A DNA stretch of 64,000 nt from Streptomyces sp. L2 (GTDB lineage: Bacteria > Actinomycetota > Actinomycetes > Streptomycetales > Streptomycetaceae). Shown here piece after piece: positions 32,719-43,751 of this stretch (position 1 is its first letter; each line of letters starts with the position of its first letter). The translations under genes were made by a program, and so were the position numbers. The notes under the pieces are model-generated. The model searched no databases. It had not been told where the DNA came from and saw only the letters and a program-made list of their open reading frames with translations. The stretch lies in contig NZ_QBDT01000001.1 of assembly GCF_004124325.1 (NCBI RefSeq), positions 3,968,001-4,032,000 on the forward strand. Reading direction: 5' to 3'.

Positions 32719-35112
32719 GTGGGTGGGGCCGGTGAGGTCGGTGGGGCCGGTGAGGTGTACGGGGCCCGGCCGCTAGGTTTCGCGCGGCGGGCCTGGCGGC
32801 CGAGCAGCCGGCTCCGGCGGGACGCCTGGAAGCCGGGTCTGCGAACCCGGCGATTCCGGCTGCCCCAGTGGTCCTGGCGGCCCGGGCTGCGGCTCCGGTG
32901 GGACGCCTGGAGGGCGGGGCCGCGGACCCGCCGATCCCGGATGCCCCGGCAATCCTGGCAGCCCCAGCAGTTTCGACAGCCCCAGCAGTTCTGGCAGCTC
33001 CAGCTGTTCCGGTGGCGCCAGCCGTTCTGGCAGCTCCAGCTGTTCCGGTGGCGCCAGCAGTTCTGGCAGCTCCAGCTGTTCCGGTGGCGCCAGCAGTTCT
33101 GGCAGCTCCAGCTGTTCCGGTGGCGCCAGCAGTTCTGGCAGCTCCAGCCGTTCTGGCAGCTCCAGCGGTCCGGGCTGCCGCTCCGGCGGGCGTTCCGTGC
33201 GCTGGTGCCGGTCGCCGGGGTGCTGCTGGTCCTCCTCGGTACGGCGGGCCCCGCGTCGGCACATGCGGCCCTGCGCGGTACCGATCCCGCCGACGGCACC
33301 CTCCTCAAGGCGGCCCCCCGTCAACTGACGCTGACCTACACGGAGTCGGTCGGCCTCCTGGACGACTCGTTCCGGCTGTACGACCCCCACAACCGCCGCG
33401 TCCGCACGGGCCGGCCCGACCACGTCCCCGACCGCCCCGACACCGTCCGCGTCCCCCTCACCGCCGCGAAGCTGGGCAAGGGCACCTACACGCTGGCCTG
33501 GCGGGTGGTGTCCGCCGACAGCCACCCGGTGTCCGGCGCGCTCACCTTCTCGGTCGGCACGCGCACGGCCACGACGCCGATCGCGGACCCTGACCGGGCC
33601 GGGAACGGCGTCACCACCGGCCTCTACAACATCGCCCGCTACCTGGCCTACCTGTCCGTGGCACTGCTGCTGGGCACGGCGGCGTTCGTCGCGTACTGCC
33701 GGCCGCCGCGCACGGACCGCCTCCGCCGGCCGGTGCGCGTGGCCTGGTGGACCCTCGTGGCCACCGCCGCGGCCCTGTTCCTCCTCCGGGCGCCCTACGA
33801 GGAGGGCGCCTCCCCGCTGACGGGCCTGACCGGCTCCGCCCTCGCCCGTACGGCGACGACCCGGCCCGGCGAACTCCTCCTCGCCCGGGTCGCCCTGCTG
33901 GCGCTGGCCGCCGGCCTCTACGCCTGGGCCGGCAGCGGACGCCGGCGCCCGGCGCTCCCTAGGCCCGTCCTGCCGGCCGCCGGTCTCGCGCTCGCCGTGG
34001 CGCTCTCCCTCACCTGGTCGGCGGCCGAACACGCCTCCGCCGGACTCCAGGTGCCGGTGGCGATCACCGCCGCCACCCTCCATGTCCTGGCCATGTCGGC
34101 CTGGCTGGGCGGTCTGACGGCCCTGCTCGTCACGCTCGCCCACACCCCGCCGCCACCGGTCGTCACCCGCTTCTCCCGGCTGGCCTTCGCCTCGGTGACG
34201 GTCCTGGTGGTGACCGGCGTCTACCAGTCCTGGCGGGGCCTGGGCTCCTGGCAGGCGCTCACGGACACGACGTACGGCCGCACCCTGCTCGCGAAACTCG
34301 TGGCGGTGACCCTGCTGCTGACGGCGGCGGCCTGGTCCCGCCGCTGGACGGCCGCCCTGGCGACGGCGCGGCGGTCCCCGGCGCAGGAGATCCCGGCGTA
34401 CGACCTCATCCCCCAGCCGGCCGGCGGCTCCCCGGTCCCCCTACCGAAGGCTGCCGAGGGCCCAAGCCCGGCATACCTATCGGCACCCGCCCCTGGCGAA
34501 GCCGCCCCCGGCGTCCCGGCGCCCGCCTCCGCCGTACCGGCATCCGCCCCCGGCGTCCCGGCGCCCGCCTCCGCCGTACCGGCATCCGCCCCCGGCGTCC
34601 CGGCGCCCGCCGTCCACGACCGCCTCCGCCGCTCCGTCCTCGTCGAAGTGGCCGTCGGAGTCGTCGTCCTGGTGCTCACCACGCTGCTGACGACCACCGT
34701 GCCCGGCCGGGCGGCGGCCGAGGCGGTCTCCTCGCCGGATACGGCGGCGGCCACCGGTGCCGGCATCCCGACCGCCCTGGTGACGACCGTCCCCTTCGAC
34801 GCCGGCACCACCGGCGGCCGCGGCAAACTGCAGATCACCCTCGACCCCGGCCGCGTCGGCACCGGCTCCGTCCAGGTCATCGTCTACGGCGCCGACGGCG
34901 GCCTGGCCGCGGTCCCCGAACTCCGCCTCACCCTCACGCTCGCCGCGCGGAAGATCGGCCCCCTGGACACCAGGATCACCGACCGGGGCGGCTACTGGGC
35001 GGCCGACTCCTTCACGCTGCCCCTCGCGGGCGACTGGACCGTGAACGCGACGGTGCGGGTGTCGGAGCTGGACCAGGTGACGGTGCACCGGGTGGTGCGA
35101 GTGACCGGCTAG
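32719..35112 (+). CDS. CopC-CopD fusion (YcnJ-like copper protein) with a repetitive N-terminal extension
   Basis: The conserved protein starts near residue 152: a signal segment (RALVPVAGVLLVLLGTAGPA), then the mature CopC domain starting HAALRGTDPADGTL, whose N-terminal His is a copper ligand, and VVSADSHPVSGALTFSVG. Eight or so helices of CopD follow, and a C-terminal YtkA-like beta domain (GRGKLQITLDPGRVGTGSVQ) ends it. The first ~150 codons from GTG 32719 are Trp/Arg/Gln-rich 12-residue repeats. The real start may be closer to the signal peptide, because no strong RBS marks 32719. A 14-residue repeat lies in the CopD-YtkA linker. Copper uptake or tolerance is the likely role. Confidence 0.82.
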   Translation: MGGAGEVGGAGEVYGARPLGFARRAWRPSSRLRRDAWKPGLRTRRFRLPQWSWRPGLRLRWDAWRAGPRTRRSRMPRQSWQPQQFRQPQQFWQLQLFRWRQPFWQLQLFRWRQQFWQLQLFRWRQQFWQLQLFRWRQQFWQLQPFWQLQRSGLPLRRAFRALVPVAGVLLVLLGTAGPASAHAALRGTDPADGTLLKAAPRQLTLTYTESVGLLDDSFRLYDPHNRRVRTGRPDHVPDRPDTVRVPLTAAKLGKGTYTLAWRVVSADSHPVSGALTFSVGTRTATTPIADPDRAGNGVTTGLYNIARYLAYLSVALLLGTAAFVAYCRPPRTDRLRRPVRVAWWTLVATAAALFLLRAPYEEGASPLTGLTGSALARTATTRPGELLLARVALLALAAGLYAWAGSGRRRPALPRPVLPAAGLALAVALSLTWSAAEHASAGLQVPVAITAATLHVLAMSAWLGGLTALLVTLAHTPPPPVVTRFSRLAFASVTVLVVTGVYQSWRGLGSWQALTDTTYGRTLLAKLVAVTLLLTAAAWSRRWTAALATARRSPAQEIPAYDLIPQPAGGSPVPLPKAAEGPSPAYLSAPAPGEAAPGVPAPASAVPASAPGVPAPASAVPASAPGVPAPAVHDRLRRSVLVEVAVGVVVLVLTTLLTTTVPGRAAAEAVSSPDTAAATGAGIPTALVTTVPFDAGTTGGRGKLQITLDPGRVGTGSVQVIVYGADGGLAAVPELRLTLTLAARKIGPLDTRITDRGGYWAADSFTLPLAGDWTVNATVRVSELDQVTVHRVVRVTG
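32989..33160. repeat. 36-bp minisatellite at the 5' end of the copper gene
   Basis: Four almost identical 36-bp units start at 32989, 33025, 33061 and 33097 with TTCTGGCAGCTCCAGCTGTT, followed by partial units. All frames are open through it. In the copper-gene frame it encodes FWQLQLFRWRQQ. The third codon positions are GC only in that frame. Confidence 0.85.
34510..34609 (+). repeat. 42-bp repeat in the CopD-YtkA linker
   Basis: Two complete units (34510-34551 and 34552-34593) and a partial third encode GVPAPASAVPASAP. Confidence 0.85.
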
Positions 35113-35217
35113 CGGATGAGGGCGGCATCGGTCAGGAATCGAGAAGCGTTCACGGCCGGGCCCCGGTTAGCGTGGCCTCAGTCGGCCTTCCCGGCGCCCA
35201 CGACGGATGGAGTCACG

Positions 35218-37617
<2,400 letters not shown>

Positions 37618-37704
37618 CCAATCCGCCCGTCCTGCGGCGGGCGCGCGTGAGGGGACCTGTCCGTACGAGACTGGACCTGTCCCCTCAGCCAGGGAGGCGG
37701 GCCC

Positions 37705-38498
37705 GTGCCCGAGCTGCCCGACGTGGAAGGATTCCGGCAGGTGCTGGAGTCCTGTGCGCGGCGCAGGGTGATCCGGCGGGTCGAGGTGCGCGACACGGGC
37801 GTACTGCACGGGGTGAGCGCGCGGCGGCTGCGCGACGCACTGGAGGGCAGGCGTTTCGCCGCCCCCGAACGGCACGGCAAGTGGCTGCTCGCCCGGACCA
37901 CGGCGGGCGGCCCCACCGTCCTGCTGCACTTCGGCATGACTGGCCTCCTGTTGTGCCGCCACCCCGACGACCCGCCCGAGCCGCACGACCGCGTCCTGTT
38001 CACCGTGGGCGCCGACCGCCGGCTCCACTACCGAGACCAGCGCAAACTCCGCGGCCTGTGGCTGGCCGACGACGAGAGCGCCGTAGACCGGCTGCTCGCG
38101 GACCAGGGGCCCGACGCGCTGGCGGTGGACCGGGCGGCGTTCGAGGCCGCCCTCACCACGCACCGGGGCGGGATCAAGAGCGTGCTCACCGACCAGCACG
38201 TCCTGGCGGGCTCGGCAATCTGCTCGCCGACGAGATCCTGTGGCGTGCCGGGCTGCGCCCGACCCGTTCCGCGCGGGACCTCACCGAGGCCGAACTCCGG
38301 AGCCTGTTCACCCACATGCGCCGCACCCTGCGCTCCGCGGTCGCCGCGGGCCGGGTCCCGCCCCGCGACGCCTGGCTCACCGGCCACCGCGACGAGCCCA
38401 GCCCGGTCTGCCCGCGCTGCGGCTCCCTCCTGAACAGGTCGAGGGTGGGCGGCCGCGGCACGGTGTGGTGCCCGCGCTGCCAGCGGGACGGGGGCTGA
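37705..38498 (+). pseudogene. Fpg/Nei-family DNA glycosylase gene with a one-base frameshift
   Basis: GTG 37705 starts with the hallmark MPELPDVEGF, whose Pro2 (after Met removal) and Glu are the catalytic residues. The frame continues well to GIKSVLTDQHVLAG and then breaks near 38211. The next frame continues LGNLLADEILWRAGLRPTRS and ends with the zinc finger CPRCGSLLNRSRVGGRGTVW plus CPRCQRDGG. Restoring one base (GGC-CTC for GGCTC) joins the halves into a normal-length Fpg/Nei protein. It is either a genuine recent pseudogene or a sequencing error. Confidence 0.85.
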
Positions 38499-38568
38499 GG
38501 CTATGGCCGACCGGACCGGGCCCGCTTTTCGCTCCCGCTCCCGCTCGCGCTTTGGCTCTCGCTCTCGC

Positions 38569-39558
38569 TCAGCCCACGCACAGGACGAGCAGGCAGAGCT
38601 GCTGGTGCTGGGGCTGAGTGGCCGGGTCCGACGTGGTCGAGGTGCTCGACGTGGTGGTCGTCGGCGAGGTGCCCGAGTCCGTGCCGCTGGTGGGTGCGGG
38701 GGCGGGGGCGGGCGCCTGGACGGGAGTCGTGACAGACGTCGTACCCGCGCTGTTCGTGGTGTTCGTCGTACCCGTGGGCGTGGTGGGGGGCGTGCCCGCG
38801 TGTCCGGAGGCGGTGCCGTCCGAGGACGACGCGGCGGTGTACGACTGCGGTGCCGACAGCGTCGCCGTGTGGACCTGGGTGGCGGTGGCGGTGCCGGTGC
38901 CGGGTTGGCCACCGGGTGCCGTACGCACGGATGCGGTCGCGTAGTGCGCGGAGGTGTGGCCGGAGTCGGACGCCGACTGGGTGTGCGCCGTCGGTACGGA
39001 GCGCTGGGTGTCGGGACGCGGTGAGGTCGGCAGGACGTCGTCCTGCGCCGACTGTCCCGCGCCGGGGTTCTTCGGACCGGCCGCCGCCTGCGCGCGGTCG
39101 CCGGAGTGCCGGTCCATCGAGGCCAGGGTCAGCCCGCCGCCGACGAGCGCGACGGCCGTCGCGACCACGGCCCGGCGCTGGGTCTTCTTCCATCGGGCCC
39201 GCTGCCGGCGCCGTGCGGCCCGCCCTCGCGTCGCCACCGGAACGGCCTCGAGATCGACGTCGCCATCGCCATCGCCGTGGTCATTGCCATGGTCATGGCC
39301 GCCGGCGTCCCACGTGTCGGGGGCGACGGGCGACGGCCTCTCCGCCGGCGCCATCATCTCCGTGAGGGGGAAGGCGGCGGGGCCGGGTGTGAAGTCGTAG
39401 GAGCCGTAGGAGCCGTTGGAGTCGTAGGGGGCCGCGGGGACGAAGCCGGAAGCGGCGGCCGGGGTGGTGCTGGGGGCGATGTCGGGTGCGTACGCACCGC
39501 ACCCGGGGCACACCAGGGCGCCGTTGAGATGCCGACGACACGAGGAGCAGTAGTCCAT
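38569..39558 (-). CDS. SCO2400-like zinc-ribbon membrane protein
   Basis: A 329-residue protein. The N-terminal zinc ribbon reads MDYCSSCRRHLNGALVCPGC. A disordered stretch with a His/Asp run (GHDHGNDHGDGDGD) follows, then a basic segment (RAARRRQRARWKKTQRR), one transmembrane helix (AVVATAVALVGGGLTLAS) and a long Thr/Ser/Pro-rich exported part ending in LCLLVLCVG. The architecture matches the streptomycete SCO2400 family of unknown function. Confidence 0.75.
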   Translation of the reverse strand: MDYCSSCRRHLNGALVCPGCGAYAPDIAPSTTPAAASGFVPAAPYDSNGSYGSYDFTPGPAAFPLTEMMAPAERPSPVAPDTWDAGGHDHGNDHGDGDGDVDLEAVPVATRGRAARRRQRARWKKTQRRAVVATAVALVGGGLTLASMDRHSGDRAQAAAGPKNPGAGQSAQDDVLPTSPRPDTQRSVPTAHTQSASDSGHTSAHYATASVRTAPGGQPGTGTATATQVHTATLSAPQSYTAASSSDGTASGHAGTPPTTPTGTTNTTNSAGTTSVTTPVQAPAPAPAPTSGTDSGTSPTTTTSSTSTTSDPATQPQHQQLCLLVLCVG

Positions 39559-39839
39559 CTGCGGTCTTCCTGACTTGGCACGCCGTCGACCCCCCGGGCC
39601 GCGGCCCGGTCACGTTCGCACGCGGGATCGAGCAGCCAGTAACGGTAACGATGCTTTCGAAAGACTGTGTGCAGCCGATGTGAGGCTCCTGCGGGGGTTC
39701 CCGGGCGAGGGTGCGTCGCCGGCCCGGCCGTCCTGTTTCATCGGCTTGTGGGCGTGACCTGGCTGCCGCCCGCCGAGACCCACGGGGGTATGCGTCCCCC
39801 GGGAACAGTCCCCGTAGCCGCTCCACAGAAGGACCCGCT

Positions 39840-40016
39840 GTGACCCCCAGCCCGACCGGAATCGACCGCCTCCCGGTGTACGAGAGCCTGATACGCGAAC
39901 TCGGCGACGCCGTGGCGGAAGCCCGCGTGGTGGCCGAACAGACCCAGCACCACATGACCCTGGCCCTCACCTGGCCCGGCCCGCCCCACCCGGAGCCCCG
40001 GTTCGACCACGCGTGA
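39840..40016 (+). CDS. Small hypothetical protein
   Basis: A 58-residue protein from GTG 39840 with AGAAGGA about eight bases upstream. It reads as one long helix (VYESLIRELGDAVAEARVVA) followed by a proline-rich end. It lies 34 bases before the GlxA-type regulator, in the same direction, so they may be co-transcribed. Confidence 0.6.
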   Translation: MTPSPTGIDRLPVYESLIRELGDAVAEARVVAEQTQHHMTLALTWPGPPHPEPRFDHA

Positions 40017-40050
40017 CGTACGAGGCGCGCCCCCCTCGTACCCTGTCCCC

Positions 40051-41007
40051 GTGTCGTCCTCCCGTCTGCACCGCGTCGCCGTTCTGGTGCTGGAGGGTGC
40101 GAAACCGCTCGACGTCGGTATCCCGGCGCAGGTGTTCACGACCCGCGCGAGCATGCCGTACGAGGTGCGGGTGTGCGGGGCGGCACCCGGTCTCGTGACC
40201 GGCGGCGACGGTCTGTCGTACTCCGTCGCCCATGGGCTCGACGCCCTCGACTGGGCCGACGTCGTCTTCATCCCCGGCTACCGGTTCCCGGACCGCGACG
40301 ACCCGCCGCGGGCCGTCGTCGACGCGCTGCTCGCGGCCCACGCCCGGGGCACGCGGCTCGCCGCCATCTCGACGGGCGCCTTCGCGCTCGCCGCGACGGG
40401 CCTGCTCGACGGCAGACGGGCCACGACGCACTGGCACTACTCACGGGCGCTCGCGGCGAAGCACCCGCGTGTCCAGGTCGACGAGAACGTGCTGTTCGTC
40501 GACGAGGGCAGCGTGCTGACCTCGGCCGGGGCCGCCTCGGGCATCGACCTGTGCCTGCACATCCTGCGCGGCGACCTCGGAGTGGCCGCGTCCAACCACG
40601 CGGCCCGGCGCCTGGTCGCGGCCCCCTACCGCAGCGGCGGTCAGGCGCAGTACGTGCCGCGCAGCGTGCCCGAGCCGCTCGGCGAACGGTTCGCCGCCAC
40701 CCGCGAGTGGGCGCTGCACCGGCTCCACGCACCTCTCACCCTGGAGATCCTCGCCGGGCACGCGGCGGTCTCGCCGCGCACCTTCTCGCGCCGCTTCGCC
40801 GAGGACACCGGGTACACGCCGATGCAGTGGGTCATGCGCGCCCGCATCGACCTGGCCCGTGAACTGCTCGAACGTTCGGAACGGAGCGTGGAGCAGATCG
40901 CCGCCGACGTCGGCCTGGGCACCGGCGCGAACCTGCGGCTGCACTTCCAGCGCATCCTCGGCACCACACCGAGCGAGTACCGCCGCACGTTCACCCGGGG
41001 CGAGTAG
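40051..41007 (+). CDS. GlxA-family regulator (DJ-1/PfpI domain plus AraC HTH)
   Basis: A 318-residue regulator. Residues 1-175 form a class I glutamine-amidotransferase-like domain (RVAVLVLEGAKPLDVGIPAQ, DVVFIPGYRFPD, GTRLAAISTGAFALAATGLL). The nucleophile position holds Ser-Thr-Gly, with no Cys, so it is probably a non-catalytic sensor. Residues ~215-318 are an AraC-type double HTH (LTLEILAGHAAVSPRTFSRR, ERSVEQIAADVGLGTGANLR). It lies directly upstream of gap. Confidence 0.88.
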   Translation: MSSSRLHRVAVLVLEGAKPLDVGIPAQVFTTRASMPYEVRVCGAAPGLVTGGDGLSYSVAHGLDALDWADVVFIPGYRFPDRDDPPRAVVDALLAAHARGTRLAAISTGAFALAATGLLDGRRATTHWHYSRALAAKHPRVQVDENVLFVDEGSVLTSAGAASGIDLCLHILRGDLGVAASNHAARRLVAAPYRSGGQAQYVPRSVPEPLGERFAATREWALHRLHAPLTLEILAGHAAVSPRTFSRRFAEDTGYTPMQWVMRARIDLARELLERSERSVEQIAADVGLGTGANLRLHFQRILGTTPSEYRRTFTRGE

Positions 41008-41039
41008 CCCCCGACGGACCCGGCCGCCGTTTACGCGAG

Positions 41040-41100
41040 GGCGAGACGACACGACGGCGAGACGACACGACGGCGAGACGACGCGAGGGCGAGACGACGG
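41040..41100. repeat. 16-bp tandem repeat upstream of gap
   Basis: Four copies of GGCGAGACGACACGAC with minor changes start at 41040, 41056, 41072 and 41088. They lie in the intergenic region between the GlxA regulator and gap. Confidence 0.8.
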
Positions 41101-41197
41101 GATGGCGCGATCCTTGCGAACCATGGCGATCGCGCCGCTGTCCGGGGCGGAGGCCGCGCGCGAGGCTGGTGGGGAACCGAAGGGGATGACACCACTC

Positions 41198-42205
41198 ATG
41201 ACTCGTAAGACTCGCATCGCGATCAACGGATTCGGCCGCATCGGACGCAACGTGCTGCGCGCCCTGCTCGAACGCGACACCGACCTCGACATCGTCGCCG
41301 TCAACGACCTCACGGAGCCCGCCACCCTCGCCCGGCTGCTCGCCTACGACACGACGGCCGGCCGGCTCGGTCGCCCGGTGACCGTCGACGGGGACGTCCT
41401 CGTCGTCGACGGCCGCCGCATCAAGGTGCTCGCCGAGCGCGAGCCGGCCCGCCTGCCGTGGGCCGAACTCGGCGTCGACATCGCCCTGGAGGCCACCGGC
41501 CGCTTCACCTCGGCCAAGGCCGCCCGCGCCCACCTCGACGCGGGTGCGCGCAAGGTCCTCGTCAGCGCGCCCTCGGACGGCGCCGACGTCACGCTCGCGT
41601 ACGGCGTCAACACCGACGCGTACGACCCGGACGTGCACACGATCGTCTCGAACGCCTCCTGCACGACCAACGCGCTCGCCCCGCTGGCCGCGGTCCTCGA
41701 CGAACTCGCCGGCATCGAGCACGGCTTCATGACGACGGTGCACGCCTATACGCAGGAGCAGAACCTCCAGGACGGCCCGCACCGCGACGCCCGCCGCGCC
41801 CGCGCCGCCGCCGTCAACATCGTGCCGACCACGACGGGCGCCGCCAAGGCGATCGGCCTGGTCCTGCCGAACCTCGACGGCAAGCTGTCGGGCGACTCGA
41901 TCCGGGTGCCGGTCCCGGTGGGCTCGATCGTCGAACTCAACACGACCGTCGCCCGCGACGTCACCCGCGACGAGGTGCTCGCGGCGTACCGCGCCGCGGC
42001 GGAGGGCCCGCTCGCCGGCGTCCTCGAATACTCCGACGACCCGCTCGTCTCCGCCGACATCACGGGCAACCCGGCCTCCTCGATCTTCGACTCGGCCCTC
42101 ACCCGCGTCGACGGCCGCCACATCAAGGTGGTCGCCTGGTACGACAACGAATGGGGCTTCTCGAACCGGGTGATCGACACCTTGGAACTCCTCACCACCC
42201 GCTGA
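41198..42205 (+). CDS. gap: Glyceraldehyde-3-phosphate dehydrogenase, type I
   Basis: A 335-residue enzyme of glycolysis. The NAD-binding start is RIAINGFGRIGRNVLRALLE. The active site is SNASCTTNALAPL with the catalytic Cys, followed by FMTTVHAYTQEQNLQDGPHR, NIVPTTTGAAKAIGLVLPNL and WYDNEWGFSNRVIDT. ATG 41198 follows AAGGGG at a suitable distance; ATG 41186 is too close to it. Streptomycetes often have several gap genes, so this may be a paralogue rather than the main copy. Confidence 0.95.
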   Translation: MTRKTRIAINGFGRIGRNVLRALLERDTDLDIVAVNDLTEPATLARLLAYDTTAGRLGRPVTVDGDVLVVDGRRIKVLAEREPARLPWAELGVDIALEATGRFTSAKAARAHLDAGARKVLVSAPSDGADVTLAYGVNTDAYDPDVHTIVSNASCTTNALAPLAAVLDELAGIEHGFMTTVHAYTQEQNLQDGPHRDARRARAAAVNIVPTTTGAAKAIGLVLPNLDGKLSGDSIRVPVPVGSIVELNTTVARDVTRDEVLAAYRAAAEGPLAGVLEYSDDPLVSADITGNPASSIFDSALTRVDGRHIKVVAWYDNEWGFSNRVIDTLELLTTR

Positions 42206-42240
42206 GGCCCGTATCCCCGGTTGGTCAGAACCTCAGAACC

Positions 42241-43527
42241 TCAGAACCTCAGGACCTCGCGGTCGAGTGGGTACTGCGCGCGGTGACGGCCGTCGTACGG
42301 GGAGGGTGTGATCGGCAGGACGCCTGTGGGCTGCAGGCCCAGGTTGTCGTCCCAGATCCGCGGTTGGACGTGTCCGAGGACGCGGAACTGCCGGAAGGTG
42401 AACGGCGGGCTGTCGGTCGGGAAGAACTCGGCCGTGGTCATCACCTGGAAGTGCAGGTGCGGCGTGGTGGAGTTGCCGCTGTTGCCGATCAGGCCGAGGA
42501 CCTGGCCGGCTCGGACGCGCTCGCCCTCCCGGACGGTGAGCGAGCCGGGTGTCAGGTGGGCGTAGAGCAGGTAGCGGCCCGGTGCGACTTCCAGGGTGAC
42601 GTGGTTGCCGACCGTGTCCTCGATGGGCGGGACGGGCGGCGTGGCGGGCGGCGGGTTGTCCGCGATCCCGTCCTGGACCTCCACCACTCTGCCGCCGGCC
42701 GCGGCCACGACCGGCTGACGGTAGCTCAGGTAACTGGTGAGCTGTCCGGGATCGCCTGCCCAGGTCTGCCCGTGCTCGCCGACCCGGTACCAGTCGATCG
42801 CGAAGCGCTGCGGCACGTCGAAACGACCGTTGATCGGGGCGAGTCCGCGCCGGTGGTGGGTGTTGCCGCAGCACGACTCGCTCGCGTACCAGGTTCCGGA
42901 GCGGACCGGCGGGCTCAGGTTCAGCGGCGCGACGCCGGAGGTCGGCGTGGCCTGCACCGTCTCGTCGAAGGCGGAGGACCCGGATGCGGCCAGGACGGCA
43001 CCCGAGAGATGGTGTTCGAGGACCCTGGGCACCCGCTGACCGCGGTCAAGGGTCAGGTCGAGCCAGATGATCCACTCCTGGGAGCCCTGGATGACGGTCG
43101 GTGTCGGCGGCGGGGGCGCCGGGGTGTACCCGTCCGCACCCGGCAGGGGGTCGCCCACCGGATTGGCGGCCCCTGCCAGCGCCTCCCCGCTCAGCGAGCC
43201 GACGACCCGGTGCGTGCGGGCGTCTCGGACATCGACACGATCGAGCCGCAACGGCACGCTGGTGGGCAGTGCGCTCGTGGTGAGCAACTCGTACGACAGG
43301 TGCGTCTTGCCGTCCGTGGCGACGAACGGCGTCGGCTCGGTCATCACGGCCGCCGTCAACGGCGTGAACTGTGCGGCGGGCGCAGCAGCGGCCGCGCCGG
43401 TCATGCCCGTCGCGTGTCCGGGCCCTGCCGAGACCACCAGCATGCCGGCCGCCGCGAGCACGGCAGCGGCGAGCCCGCGGAGGAGCGGGCCGCGGCCGGT
43501 GCGTTTGCGAGAATCGCGCTCTGCCAT
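42241..43527 (-). CDS. Secreted M23-family peptidase-like protein
   Basis: A 428-residue protein. The signal peptide is GPLLRGLAAAVLAAAGMLVV. The C-terminal ~160 residues form a LytM/M23 domain: VVAAAGGRVVEVQDGIADN, GNHVTLEVAPGRYLLYAHLT, RAGQVLGLIGNSGNSTTPHL and HFQV with the HxH zinc ligands. The first zinc-ligand motif HxxxD is less clear (NTHHRRGLAPINGRFDV). M23 enzymes cut peptidoglycan cross-bridges. The gene ends in a short direct repeat (CAGAACCTC units, 42234-42251). Confidence 0.82.
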   Translation of the reverse strand: MAERDSRKRTGRGPLLRGLAAAVLAAAGMLVVSAGPGHATGMTGAAAAAPAAQFTPLTAAVMTEPTPFVATDGKTHLSYELLTTSALPTSVPLRLDRVDVRDARTHRVVGSLSGEALAGAANPVGDPLPGADGYTPAPPPPTPTVIQGSQEWIIWLDLTLDRGQRVPRVLEHHLSGAVLAASGSSAFDETVQATPTSGVAPLNLSPPVRSGTWYASESCCGNTHHRRGLAPINGRFDVPQRFAIDWYRVGEHGQTWAGDPGQLTSYLSYRQPVVAAAGGRVVEVQDGIADNPPPATPPVPPIEDTVGNHVTLEVAPGRYLLYAHLTPGSLTVREGERVRAGQVLGLIGNSGNSTTPHLHFQVMTTAEFFPTDSPPFTFRQFRVLGHVQPRIWDDNLGLQPTGVLPITPSPYDGRHRAQYPLDREVLRF

Positions 43528-43674
43528 TGCGCTCTTTCGATCGTCGGACCCGGTCCGTGAAGGACACCGGCACGCCCCACGCAGAGGCGCAGCCCCATGT
43601 AATCCGGCGCCACACCGCTCCGGGCGCCGGACGCCGTGGGCAGCCGCCGAACTCCACCCGTGCAGCCGCAGAGA

Positions 43675-43738
43675 AACGTCGAAGGGCCCCACCGCGAACG
43701 GTGGGGCCCTTCGACAACGTGCCCGGTGAGGCACTGGC
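43675..43738. repeat. 64-bp copy of the sequence that abuts tRNA-Ser(GGA)
   Basis: The block has the hairpin GAAGGGCCCCACCG/CGGTGGGGCCCTTC, then GTGCCCGGTGAGGCACTGGC. It matches 63847-63910 at 61 of 64 positions and stops exactly where the tRNA begins in the other copy. Two of the three differences are compensatory in the stem. Confidence 0.85.
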
Positions 43739-43751
43739 TCTCGGTTCCCGC

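Noticed and set aside
32989..33160. CRISPR-like array of 36-bp repeats
   Set aside because: The repeats are directly tandem with no spacers, and no cas genes are present; it is a coding minisatellite.
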